Part shown: positions 1 to 7,626 of the stretch, one piece after another
Layout: every line of letters starts with the position of its first letter
How positions within the stretch are numbered: position 1 is the first letter of the stretch
Origin: JBBRLA01 sp038231615
GTDB lineage: Bacteria; Myxococcota_A; Polyangia; Palsa-1104; JAEUJZ01
Direction: 5' to 3'
NCBI GenBank assembly: GCA_038231615.1
Contig: JBBRLA010000086.1
Location: 1 to 18,634, forward strand
DNA length: 18,634 nt
Notes under the pieces: generated by a model
What the model saw: the letters and a program-made list of their open reading frames with translations, nothing else
What the model was told of the DNA's origin: nothing
Database searches by the model: none
Program-made: the position numbers and the translations under genes

Positions 1-111
1 AGCGTCGTGGGCGCGGGAGGCGGTAGCGTCGTGGGCGCGGGCGGCGGTGGCGCGGGAGGCGAAGTGGGCGCGGGAGGCGGTGGCGTCGTGGGCGCGGGCG
101 GCGACGGCGTG
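1..111 (-). repeat. Degenerate tandem repeat encoding PPPAPTT units
   Basis: The first 111 bases are built from imperfect copies of a GTGGGCGCGGGAGGCGGT-type unit in phase with the minus-strand reading frame. They encode repeated PPPAPTT/PPPAPTS blocks in the tail of the partial gene. The array starts before the window, so its full size is unknown. The near-identical copies suggest recent expansion by slippage or recombination. Confidence 0.7.
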
Positions 112-824
112 GGGCGGCAACTGTCCTTCACCTGCCGCTCTCGCCGCAAGAAAATCCGTTGGTTGAGGATGCGTTGATAGTCGCGCATCGCCTCACGGTG
201 GGAGCGGGCCGCGGGCCGGGCTTTCTTTGGCGGCTGTGCGATCCTCTGCGCCGTGACTGGCTGGCCATCGCCGATCGTCTGACCGCGGATCGCCTGTGGG
301 TCGCCCACCTGCCGGGCGGGGCCCTGCGCCTGGGCGGCCTTTTTTTTGTTGATGCGGCCCCGCTTGCGCTTCCGCTCGTACCGCTCCGCCAGCACTTGCT
401 CGGGTAGGACCATGCCTGCCCGGCGTTCCCGTTTTCGGTGGTGAGGGAACGGGCGTATCTCGTCAGCGCGCACCTGATTGACCACGCACATGGCGCGGGC
501 GATCACATCGGACTGATCCAATAGATACATGTCCGTGGCCCGCTGCGCGAGGACCTTCAGAAGGAGGTGCAGCTTCATCCAGGCCACGGCCCGGATCTGC
601 TGCGTGTCGAGGAGGTCCGGGTCGATGGGGACGTCATCATATAACCCCGGCTGGTCGCGCAAGGCAGCGGCGGTGAGGCGCACCAGGTCGGGTCCGCTCT
701 GGAAGAGGTTTCCACTGCGCGTCATGCGCTCGCCGGGAAGCATGTCGATCTCGGGAAGTATGGCAGCAGCGGCAGCGGCCACGGTGTCGATCAGGCCGAG
801 AACGTCGTTGTCCAGGATGGGCAT
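1..824 (-). CDS. Hypothetical protein with Pro-rich C-terminal tail (partial, runs off left edge)
   Basis: An open minus-strand frame runs from an ATG at 824 to the window edge without a stop, giving 274 codons of a longer protein. I do not recognise the family. Residues 1-140 look like a folded helical domain, starting MPILDNDVLGLID and including the stretch DTQQIRAVAWMKLHLLLKVLAQ. Residues 140-245 are basic and probably disordered (KRKRGRINKKK, REAMRDYQRI). From about residue 246 the chain is almost only Pro, Ala and Thr in PPPAPTT/PPPAPTS units. Third codon positions are strongly GC-biased along the whole frame, which supports coding. The start is uncertain: only a weak GAAG precedes the ATG, an in-frame GTG lies at 845, and the frame is open further upstream. 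The Pro-rich tail could be a surface linker or a slippage-expanded segment. Function unknown. Confidence 0.6.
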   Translation of the reverse strand, partial: MPILDNDVLGLIDTVAAAAAAILPEIDMLPGERMTRSGNLFQSGPDLVRLTAAALRDQPGLYDDVPIDPDLLDTQQIRAVAWMKLHLLLKVLAQRATDMYLLDQSDVIARAMCVVNQVRADEIRPFPHHRKRERRAGMVLPEQVLAERYERKRKRGRINKKKAAQAQGPARQVGDPQAIRGQTIGDGQPVTAQRIAQPPKKARPAARSHREAMRDYQRILNQRIFLRRERQVKDSCRPTPSPPAPTTPPPPAPTSPPAPPPPAPTTLPPPAPTT

Positions 825-1003
825 GCATTCTTCATCGGCGGCCACGCAGCTGCGCTGAAGAGCCAGCGTGCAAATCGTTGGTGCACGGCGCGGGGAGGCT
901 TTCCCCGAGGGTCCATTCGCTTGCGGGCGAGGGTGGGACCGCTCTGGGTAACCCTCCAAAGGCTTACCTGCATCGGTCGGTCGCCTCTTTTCGCCACCCG
1001 CGC

Positions 1004-1139
1004 CCGTTGCCCCGCGACAAACTCCCGTTGCCCCGCGACAAACTCCCGTTGCCCCGCGACAAACCCCCGTTGCCCCGCGACAAACCCCCGTGCCCCCGCG
1101 ACAAACCCCCGTGCCCCCGCGACAAACCCCCGTGCCCCG
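1004..1139. repeat. 21-bp direct tandem repeat, six full copies plus a partial one
   Basis: Six contiguous 21-bp units start at 1004, 1025, 1046, 1067, 1088 and 1109, followed by a truncated unit at 1130-1139. The unit is close to CCGTTGCCCCGCGACAAAC plus two bases. Copies 1-2 end in CTC, copies 3-6 end in CCC, and copies 5-6 read CCGTGCCCCC rather than CCGTTGCCCC, so variants are ordered along the array. Each copy carries a GCGACAAA core. There are no spacers, so this is not a CRISPR array. The array lies about 160 bp upstream of the Rpn-like gene and could be a protein-binding array or a simple slippage repeat. Confidence 0.9.
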
Positions 1140-1216
1140 GCCATCACGACTGGCCCGGGAGGACGGCAGAGTGGACGGCAACGCCCTTTTGCAAGTACCT
1201 GGTTTCCCTGCCTTTC

Positions 1217-1274
1217 GGACAACACGGACGGGATTTGTCGGGGCGTTCAGTTGTCATGACAATTGCCACGACAA
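1217..1274. promoter_or_regulatory. Cluster of TTGTC/GACAA motifs with a 12-bp perfect palindrome (candidate operator)
   Basis: TTGTCATGACAA at 1251-1262 is a perfect 12-bp palindrome. Further half-motifs are GACAA at 1218-1222, TTGTC at 1235-1239 and GACAA at 1270-1274. The same GACAA core is in every copy of the 21-bp array just upstream. The palindrome is 36 bp from the ATG of the Rpn-like gene, a usual place for an operator. Which protein would bind is unknown, and no clear -35/-10 pair was found beside it. Confidence 0.4.
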
Positions 1275-1297
1275 GCGGAACGTGCTCAGGTGCGCCC

Positions 1298-2176
1298 ATG
1301 GAGTCCTTCGATAGCTGGGTCAAATGTCTGGTCCAGGAAAAGCCCGGGGACTTCATTGCCTTCGGCCTCGGCCTGCCCCAGGTGGAGGTCATCCGGCCCG
1401 AGTCCACGGCGCTGCCATCCCGTGCCCGCGCCGTGGACGACATCTATCGCATTCGCGTAGGCGACCGCCTCTTCATCAGCCACCTGGAATACCACCGCCG
1501 GCACCAGGCCAAGGACGAGCTGGCCTTCGACGTGGCCGAGGCCCAGGTCCGCATCTTCCGACGCGAGAAGACGCCGGTGCTGTCCCAGGTTTGGGACCTG
1601 TATGGCGATGCCAAGGCCCCGTTGCTGAAGGACCATACGATCGAGTTCGGACCCGGCTGCCAGAGCACCTACCGGCGAGTGAACCTGCGGGCCCTGTCCT
1701 GGCAACAGCTCTTTCGGGAAGCGCCGCCTTCCTTGTGGCCGCTTTTGCCGCTGACGCGGGACGGCGCCGCGCCGGAGCCGATGAAGCAGGTGACCGCGGC
1801 GATCCTGGCGAGGCAGGATATCTCGTCGCCAGTGCAGGCCGATCACCTGGCCGTGCTCAGATTCGTGGCGGAAGCCGAGGGGCTCCCCATACAACTTCTG
1901 CTAGAATTGATCCCGAGGAACAAGATGATAGAAAGCCAGTTCTACCAAAGCATCCTTCAGGAAGGCGAGGCCATACGACAGGCGAAGGCTTTGCTCAGGT
2001 TGCTCTTGCGCCGCTTCGATTACGTAGATGAATCGCTCTCGGCGCGGGTCCTGGCCGAGACCCGCATGCCCCTGCTCGAATCCTGGTTCGACGACGCCGC
2101 GATCCTCGCGGACGAAGACGCGCTGCGCAGCCTGGTTACTCGCATCAAGAGCATCCCCCAGCCGCCTGCGTCCTAG
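1298..2176 (+). CDS. Rpn/YhgA-like PD-(D/E)XK nuclease family protein
   Basis: This 292-aa protein resembles the Rpn (recombination-promoting nuclease, YhgA-like, formerly 'putative transposase') family, whose studied members are DNA endonucleases that increase RecA-independent recombination. The N-terminal half has the expected core: Asp47-Asp48 (AVDDIYRIRVGD), then a strand with Glu64 (HLEYHRRHQ), where many relatives have Glu-x-Gln; here it is Glu-x-His. The C-terminal 85 residues are the typical helical tail (FYQSILQEGEAIRQAKALLRLLLRRF ... LLESWFDDA). The ATG at 1298 is chosen because family similarity starts there and an AGG lies 7 nt upstream. The frame is open for 140 more codons upstream, but that stretch is the repeat region and is probably untranslated. 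Such genes are often multicopy in myxobacteria. Activity of this copy is not proven. Confidence 0.75.
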   Translation: MESFDSWVKCLVQEKPGDFIAFGLGLPQVEVIRPESTALPSRARAVDDIYRIRVGDRLFISHLEYHRRHQAKDELAFDVAEAQVRIFRREKTPVLSQVWDLYGDAKAPLLKDHTIEFGPGCQSTYRRVNLRALSWQQLFREAPPSLWPLLPLTRDGAAPEPMKQVTAAILARQDISSPVQADHLAVLRFVAEAEGLPIQLLLELIPRNKMIESQFYQSILQEGEAIRQAKALLRLLLRRFDYVDESLSARVLAETRMPLLESWFDDAAILADEDALRSLVTRIKSIPQPPAS

Positions 2177-2281
2177 CCGAGCGAAGCGGGCGCATTCCCT
2201 GGCAGTTTGGGCGGGGCGTGACGCAAGACGGGACGGCGGCTGCGAGCCCGTGCGGAAAAACTGTCGCCTGGACCTTTCTCC

Positions 2282-2297
2282 CCTCAGTTTTCTGAGT
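2282..2297 (+). promoter_or_regulatory. Palindrome CTCAG-N4-CTGAG, candidate enhancer-binding-protein site
   Basis: The sequence CCTCAGTTTTCTGAGT contains a perfect 5-bp inverted repeat around TTTT. Its centre is about 85 bp upstream of the -24 GG of the sigma-54-like element at 2373-2388, inside the range where bacterial enhancer-binding proteins bind. The same CTCAG-N4-CTGAG occurs upstream of the DUF2330 gene at 11859-11874. It could alternatively be a weak hairpin behind the Rpn-like gene, whose stop is 105 nt away, but it has a short stem and no T-run after it. Confidence 0.5.
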
Positions 2298-2372
2298 TCT
2301 GCTGGCTTCTCTCTGGTCCCAAGTCCATGATGAGTGCGACGATTCCCGCGGCGTTCCAGGCTTTGTCGGGAT

Positions 2373-2388
2373 TGGCATGGTCGATGCA
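2373..2388 (+). promoter_or_regulatory. Sigma-54-type -24/-12 promoter for the Cys-rich lipoprotein gene
   Basis: TGGCATGGTCGATGCA matches the sigma-54 consensus TGGCACGNNNNTTGCW with the invariant GG and GC at the correct spacing. It departs from consensus at two of the twelve defined positions. The predicted transcription start is near 2399, leaving a leader of about 48 nt before the ATG at 2447, with AAGGAGG 5 nt before the start. A palindrome at 2282-2297 sits where an activator would bind. Confidence 0.5.
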
Positions 2389-2446
2389 TTGTCCTCGACC
2401 ATAGTAAAACCATGGCCCTGATAATGATAACCTCAAGGAGGTCCGC

Positions 2447-4813
2447 ATGAACCGGAGCATCTTGTGGCTCGCCCTCGTCGTCGGGATGGGCGGCATCGGC
2501 AGCTTGACCTTGGCGGGGTGCAGCAAACCCTGCCAGACCACATCGCAGTGCGGCGGCGGCGACGTCTGCGCCGGCGCGATCTGCCAGTCGCTCTCGTGCG
2601 ACACGGCACTGTTCGCCGTGGACCCGAAGAGCGGTGCATGCACGGCCCTATCGGGGTGCTATCTTACCAACGAGCAGCTCGACTGGAAGACGTGCAGCCA
2701 GGACCCCTGCCAGGGCCTGGCCGAAAATGGCTGCCTCACGGACAGCCGCTGCCAGCCGGCTTACGAGAACCCGCTGTACTCGGCCCCGACCGGCAACGGC
2801 AGCCGTGGCGGCCCCCAGATCGACATCGCCTGCAACGGCGGGGGCGCCCCCACGTCGCCGCCCCTGGTCAACGGCGGCGTGCAAGGCGCCGACGCGCCCG
2901 GCGTGAACAACGGCCTTTCCCCCAAGCACCCGGGCCCCCAGGGCTTCTCCTGCTTCCCCAATACCGCCCGCGCCTACGCCGGCTGCCGCGCGGTCCCGCA
3001 GATCGCCCCGCAAACCGCCTGCACCGCGCTGACCCAGGAAAAGTGCGGCCTGCGCCGCGACTGCACCGCCGACTCGCCGAACGGCGTGGGCAAGGGCGTG
3101 CCGGTCCCGCGGGTCAACTTCGGCGCCGATGGGACGCCCATCGCCGGCGATCCGGCCCACGCAAACCTGGGCCTGTGCTTCGAGCGCAACCCGCGCAGCA
3201 CCACCTGCGATTCGGCGGATGCCCTGTCCTGCCTGACCAACCCGGCCTGCCAGGTCATCGGCAGCGCGGCGTACTGCCCAAAAGGGGCCCGGTGCTCGAA
3301 AGACGGCGGCACGTTCGGCGCCTGCGAGCCCAATGACCGCCTGCACCGCTGCCAGGCCAACGCCGATTGCCAGAGCGGCGAACGCTGCGACAACGACGAG
3401 GCATGCATCGCGCCGCGCATCTTCGCCCAGGCGCAAAGCGGCGCAGACCCGGTCCCCGGCACCGGAAGCTGCCTGGGGGCCTGCGTCCCGACCGGCTGCG
3501 CCGGCTTCGGCGAGGGGCGCTGCAACGCCCAGTCCGCGTGCAACGGCGGCACCTACGCCACGGTGTGCGTGCCCAAGCCTTATTGCAGCACCGGCGGGGG
3601 AGAGGACGCCCCGAAGGCAGGCTCCTTCGGCCCGGGCGACCCCAGCGATCCGGGGCACAACTGCGGTTGCGAAGACAGCTTCGCGGGCTGCGCGCCCCAG
3701 GACCCGGTCTTCGGCCTGCGCGAGGAACGCAGCCTGCTGGTCCGCGACCCGGAGATCGTCAGCGACCCGACCTTCCGCATCGACAACGTTCTGGCTGCGC
3801 TTTCGCCCGCGGGACAGGTCGACGCTTTCGTCGATAGCTGGCTAAAGCAGTTTGGCACGGCGCAGTCGCTGGACAACGGCGCCGTCGCCAAGCCCCGGGA
3901 CGCATTCTACAAGTGGCTTTCTTCGGTGAGCCATGGGCAGCCGGTGACGGCGAAGTTTTTGGCCACCCGGTTCCACACGACCTCGCTGGTAAACCGCCTG
4001 GACCTGGCCAGCGCCGGAAACTGCGGCGAGGCGCGGGTGACGTTTGCGCTTTCCGACGGCTACGGCAACGGCAATCAGCGCATGACGACGATCGTCGAAC
4101 TGAAGGTGCCGGATGACCACAACGGCTGCCGCACGGTGGCCCAAAAGTGGGGCGAGTTGTCTCTCATCGATGACGCGGCGACTCGCAAGGCGCGGCTGAT
4201 CGGCATCTATACCGACCCTCAAGACGTGGACCAGAAGGCGCTTCTGTCGTCGGCGCATCTGGGGCAGGTGCGGACCAATGAATTCATCAACCTTTCGGGG
4301 AACCTGCCGTGGGAGCTGCGGGAATGGCACCTGACTGCGCAGGGCATGCTGGCGCTGGCTCCGGTGAAGCAGACGGTGTCGCCGACGTTGGGGCAGGATG
4401 CGGCGCTGCTCTCGTGGGTCAAGGGCAATCTTGCGGCCATCAAGGCGGGCACGGTCATCGTGCCGGACAAGTTCCTGGACGCGGCATCGGCGGAGAACGG
4501 CGGGCGGCTGCACCTTCTGAACAGCCAGACGGACCCGGAGTTGCTGGCGGCGGAGAAGGCGCTGAACCAGCTCTCGTGCGCGGGCTGCCACCTGACGGAG
4601 ACCAAGTCGCCCTTCGTGCACATGGGCGAGCGGCTGGGCAAGCAGGTGGGCTCGGGCTTCGAGCCGGCGGGGCGGGCGGTCATCGATGATTTCCTGCAAA
4701 AAGAACTGCCCAAGCGGGCGCAGAACCTGAGGGCGCTTCTGGGGATGACCGGGGCGCAGGCCCAGGCCATCCTGGCAAACTTCCGGCCGGCCTCGCAGGC
4801 GCGGGTGCATTAG
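2447..4813 (+). CDS. Large Cys-rich lipoprotein with a single CxxCH (haem c-type) motif
   Basis: The 788-aa product starts with a lipoprotein signal peptide: hydrophobic LALVVGMGGIGSLTLAGC with lipidation Cys25. Residues 25-415 contain about 39 cysteines, including EGF-like spacings such as RCQANADCQSGERCDNDEACI, typical of disulfide-rich extracytoplasmic modules of myxobacteria. From about residue 440 the character changes to a Cys-poor domain with a conserved-looking NRLDLASAGNCGEARVTFA segment, which I associate with uncharacterised proteobacterial lipoproteins. A single C711-A-G-C-H715 motif follows, the signature for covalent haem c attachment. The protein is probably anchored in the outer membrane and may be a monohaem electron carrier, but no distal haem ligand can be assigned by eye. 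The start is firm: AAGGAGG lies 5 nt upstream. It appears monocistronic under a sigma-54-like promoter; leuS follows 46 nt later. Confidence 0.8.
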   Translation: MNRSILWLALVVGMGGIGSLTLAGCSKPCQTTSQCGGGDVCAGAICQSLSCDTALFAVDPKSGACTALSGCYLTNEQLDWKTCSQDPCQGLAENGCLTDSRCQPAYENPLYSAPTGNGSRGGPQIDIACNGGGAPTSPPLVNGGVQGADAPGVNNGLSPKHPGPQGFSCFPNTARAYAGCRAVPQIAPQTACTALTQEKCGLRRDCTADSPNGVGKGVPVPRVNFGADGTPIAGDPAHANLGLCFERNPRSTTCDSADALSCLTNPACQVIGSAAYCPKGARCSKDGGTFGACEPNDRLHRCQANADCQSGERCDNDEACIAPRIFAQAQSGADPVPGTGSCLGACVPTGCAGFGEGRCNAQSACNGGTYATVCVPKPYCSTGGGEDAPKAGSFGPGDPSDPGHNCGCEDSFAGCAPQDPVFGLREERSLLVRDPEIVSDPTFRIDNVLAALSPAGQVDAFVDSWLKQFGTAQSLDNGAVAKPRDAFYKWLSSVSHGQPVTAKFLATRFHTTSLVNRLDLASAGNCGEARVTFALSDGYGNGNQRMTTIVELKVPDDHNGCRTVAQKWGELSLIDDAATRKARLIGIYTDPQDVDQKALLSSAHLGQVRTNEFINLSGNLPWELREWHLTAQGMLALAPVKQTVSPTLGQDAALLSWVKGNLAAIKAGTVIVPDKFLDAASAENGGRLHLLNSQTDPELLAAEKALNQLSCAGCHLTETKSPFVHMGERLGKQVGSGFEPAGRAVIDDFLQKELPKRAQNLRALLGMTGAQAQAILANFRPASQARVH

Positions 4814-4859
4814 ATCCTGCTTGCCGCACTCTCGTCGGTGTGCTACTTCCTCTTTCCTC

Positions 4860-7559
4860 ATGGCAAGCGAACCCACCCCTCCCCTGGCTGACAAGTACGA
4901 CCCCAAAGAGCTGGAACCCCGCTGGCAGCGGGCCTGGCAGGAGGCCGGCGTCTTCACCGCGCCGCCGTCCCTGCGCAAAGACGGCTCGCCCGACCCGCGG
5001 CCCAAGTTCTACGTGCTTGAGATGTTCCCGTATCCCTCGGGGCGCATCCACATGGGGCACGCGCGCAACTATTCCATCGGCGACGTGCTGGCGCGGGCGC
5101 ACCGGATGCGCGGGTTCCGGGTGCTTTACCCCATGGGCTGGGACGCCTTCGGCATGCCCGCCGAGAACGCCGCCATCAAGGCCCGGGTCCACCCTCGCCT
5201 GTGGACCGAGAAGAACATCGCCGCGATGAAGGACCCCTTCGTGCGGCTGGGGCTGTCCTACGACTGGTCGCGGGAACTGTCCACCTGCGACCCGGCCTAC
5301 TTCGTTCACGAGCAGCGCATCTTCATCGAGATGTTCCGCCGCGGCCTGTGCTACCGCAAGGGCGCGCTGGTCAACTGGTGCCCAAGCTGCGCCACCGTGC
5401 TGGCCAACGAGCAGGTCGAGGACGGCCAGTGCTGGCGCTGCTCATCTGGGGTGGTGCAGAAGGAGCTGACCCAGTGGTTTATTCGAATCACGGACTACGC
5501 CGAGCAGCTCCTGGACGACCTGAAGCTTTTGGAAGGGAAGTGGCCGGACAAGGTGCTGAACATGCAGCGCCAATGGATGGGACGATCCGAGGGGGCGCGC
5601 ATCCACTTTCCGCTGAATCCGGTAGTCCTTCCGGATCTGGCAGGCCCGGAGGCCGCGGAGGCGGTCATCGAGGTGTTCACTACCCGACCGGACACGCTCT
5701 TCGGGGCCACGTTCATGTCCATCGCCGCGGAGCACCCGCTGGCGCTGAAGCTGGCCGCGGGCAGCGACCGCGAAGCCGAGGTCCGCGCCTTCGTCGAGAA
5801 GATCCGCGCCGAAGACCGGTTCAAGCGCGGCGCCGAGGACTACGTCAAGGAGGGGGTGTTCACCGGGGCCCATGTCACAAACCCGGCCACCGGCAGGCAG
5901 ATGCCGGTGTACATCGCCAACTTCGTGCTGATGGACTATGGCACCGGAGCGGTGATGGCGGTGCCGGCGCACGACCAGCGGGACTTCGAGTTCGCGCGGC
6001 GCTACGGGCTGCCCATCGAGGTGGTGATCCAGCCGGTGCCACCGGTGCCAATAGAAGAAAAGCTGGACCCGGCGACGATGACCGCGGCCTACACCGGGCC
6101 CGGGACGCTTCACGGCTGCGGCCCGTTCGACGGCCTGCCGAGCGAGGAGGCCAAGGGGAAGATCACCGCATGGCTTTTCGCGCGAGGGCAGGGGGGACAG
6201 ACGATCAACTACCGGCTGCGGGACTGGCTGGTGTCGCGGCAGCGGTATTGGGGCTGCCCCATCCCGATGGTCGAGTGCCTGACCGGGGGCCACGGCTACC
6301 AGCCGGTGCCCGACGCAGAGCTGCCGGTGATGCTGCCCGAGGACGTCGAGTTCAAGGAGGGCGGGAAGTCTCCGCTCTCGGCGCACCCGACGTGGCAGCA
6401 CACCCGCTGCCCGGTGTGCGGCGGGCCGGCGCGGCGGGAGACCGACACCATGGATGGATTCATGGAGTCCTCGTGGTACTTCCTGCGCTACCCGTCGCCG
6501 GGGTACAAGGACGGGATCGTCGACGCGGAGGGTTTGAGTTTTCTGCCGGTGGACCAGTACGTCGGCGGGTCGGAACATGCCACCAAGCACCTTATCTACG
6601 CGCGCTTTTTCACCAAGATGCTCAGCGACTGGGGAGTGCTGCCCAAGGACATGCGCGAGCCGTTCCGGCGGCTCTTGACGCAAGGCATGGTGCTGAAGGA
6701 CGCCTACCGCTGCGCCGAGCACGACTACCTGTATCCCGAGGAGGTCGAGGACGACCACTGCAAGCGCTGCGGCAAGCCGGCGCAGCACCTGCGGCAGATG
6801 AAGATGTCGAAGACCTTCCGCAACGTAGTCGAGCCGATGTCGCTCATCGAGCGGTACGGGGCGGACACGGCGCGGCTCTTTTGCCTCTTCGCGGCGCCGC
6901 CGGACTCGGTGCTGGAGTGGAACGAGGCCGGGGTCGAGGGGGCGAGCCGTTTTCTGTCGCGACTTTACCGGCTGGTGCAAAAGGCGCAGCGGGCCGACGG
7001 CGCGGAAGGGACGGCGTCGCTTGAGGCGGAGACGGCGCTCCGGCGCAAGACGCACAAGACGATCCGCCGGGTGACGCACGACGTGTTCGAGCGGCAGCAG
7101 TACAACACGGCGATCGCGGCGGTGATGGAGCTGTGCAACGACACGGGCGACGCGGTGGGCCACGGCCCAGGCCACGGCCCAGGGGCGACGGTGCCGGTGC
7201 CGGTGTCGATGTCAATCTCCCGCGCGGCGCGGGAGGCGATCGAGACGGCGGTGCTGCTCTTGGCGCCGATGGCCCCGCACATCGCCGAGGAACTGTGGCA
7301 CGCGCTGGGGCACGACGACCTGGTGGCCCTGCACCCGTGGCCGGTTTATGACGAAGCGGCGGCCCGGGACGAGCAGATCGTCATCGTGGTGCAGGTGAAC
7401 GGCAAGAAGCGCGCGGAACTTTCGGTGGCCCCGGAGGCCGGCGAGGACGAGGTCAAGGCGCTGGCGCTGGCGGACGCCAACGTGGCACAACATCTGGCCG
7501 GGAAGCCGCTGCGCAAGGCGATCTTCGTGAAGGGGCGGCTGCTGAACCTGGTGGTCTAA
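4860..7559 (+). CDS. leuS: Leucyl-tRNA synthetase
   Basis: This class I aminoacyl-tRNA synthetase charges tRNA-Leu with leucine in the cytoplasm; 899 aa, slightly longer than the usual 810-880. The N-terminus (KYDPKELEPRWQRAW) and the HIGH motif as HMGH at residues 64-67 (PYPSGRIHMGHARNYS) are typical. A zinc-ribbon-like pair C174PSC177/C191WRC194 follows, then the editing domain (TTRPDTLFGATFM, DYGTGAVMAVPAHDQRD). The KMSKS loop reads KMSKT at 648-652. Just before it is an extra Cys/His segment, C618AEH621 and C634KRC637, which may hold zinc. A GHGPGHGPG insert lies near residue 770 in the anticodon-binding region. The C-terminus (VQVNGKKRAELSV ... FVKGRLLNLVV) is complete. ATG 4860 fits the family N-terminus; an in-frame TTG at 4821 is less likely. 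No clear ribosome binding site is seen. Confidence 0.97.
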   Translation: MASEPTPPLADKYDPKELEPRWQRAWQEAGVFTAPPSLRKDGSPDPRPKFYVLEMFPYPSGRIHMGHARNYSIGDVLARAHRMRGFRVLYPMGWDAFGMPAENAAIKARVHPRLWTEKNIAAMKDPFVRLGLSYDWSRELSTCDPAYFVHEQRIFIEMFRRGLCYRKGALVNWCPSCATVLANEQVEDGQCWRCSSGVVQKELTQWFIRITDYAEQLLDDLKLLEGKWPDKVLNMQRQWMGRSEGARIHFPLNPVVLPDLAGPEAAEAVIEVFTTRPDTLFGATFMSIAAEHPLALKLAAGSDREAEVRAFVEKIRAEDRFKRGAEDYVKEGVFTGAHVTNPATGRQMPVYIANFVLMDYGTGAVMAVPAHDQRDFEFARRYGLPIEVVIQPVPPVPIEEKLDPATMTAAYTGPGTLHGCGPFDGLPSEEAKGKITAWLFARGQGGQTINYRLRDWLVSRQRYWGCPIPMVECLTGGHGYQPVPDAELPVMLPEDVEFKEGGKSPLSAHPTWQHTRCPVCGGPARRETDTMDGFMESSWYFLRYPSPGYKDGIVDAEGLSFLPVDQYVGGSEHATKHLIYARFFTKMLSDWGVLPKDMREPFRRLLTQGMVLKDAYRCAEHDYLYPEEVEDDHCKRCGKPAQHLRQMKMSKTFRNVVEPMSLIERYGADTARLFCLFAAPPDSVLEWNEAGVEGASRFLSRLYRLVQKAQRADGAEGTASLEAETALRRKTHKTIRRVTHDVFERQQYNTAIAAVMELCNDTGDAVGHGPGHGPGATVPVPVSMSISRAAREAIETAVLLLAPMAPHIAEELWHALGHDDLVALHPWPVYDEAAARDEQIVIVVQVNGKKRAELSVAPEAGEDEVKALALADANVAQHLAGKPLRKAIFVKGRLLNLVV

Positions 7560-7578
7560 TCACAGGTGCACGCACGCA

Positions 7579-7592
7579 CTCGATCGATCGAG
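7579..7592. other. 14-bp perfect palindrome between convergent genes
   Basis: CTCGATCGATCGAG is a perfect 14-bp palindrome in the 67-bp gap between the convergent ends of leuS and the transporter gene. It can form only a short hairpin with no T-run, so it is a poor intrinsic terminator. A binding site or chance are alternatives. Confidence 0.5.
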
Positions 7593-7626
7593 CGCCAACT
7601 TGACACCGCGACGGCCGTACCCCCCT

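Larger units (their letters stand above)
825..1297. other. Intergenic gap of 473 bases holding repeats and palindromes
   Basis: This gap separates two genes that diverge from it. It contains a 21-bp tandem repeat array (1004-1139) and a group of TTGTC/GACAA motifs with one perfect palindrome (1217-1274). Frames are open through it on both strands, but mainly because the 21-bp unit is a multiple of three and lacks stops. The remainder shows no recognisable RNA gene or conserved coding signal. Confidence 0.6.

Noticed and set aside
892..906. Hairpin GGGGA/TCCCC as a terminator
   Set aside because: The stem is only 5 bp, there is no T-run, and there is no gene end nearby.
1004..1139. CRISPR array
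   Set aside because: The units are contiguous with no spacers and there are no cas genes.
791..1225. Minus-strand ORF with GFVAGQR/GFVAGAR repeats
   Set aside because: It is the antisense reading of the same 21-bp repeat, overlaps the start of the left-edge gene, and its flanks do not look like protein.
878..1297. In-frame upstream extension of the Rpn-like ORF through the 21-bp repeats (LPRDKLP repeats)
   Set aside because: The 21-bp unit keeps any frame open. Family similarity starts at the ATG at 1298, which has an AGG upstream, and the extension has no protein-like character beyond the repeat.
5201..7175. Long overlapping frames inside leuS on both strands (over 570 codons)
   Set aside because: They are shadows of leuS in GC-rich DNA; only the leuS frame carries conserved motifs.
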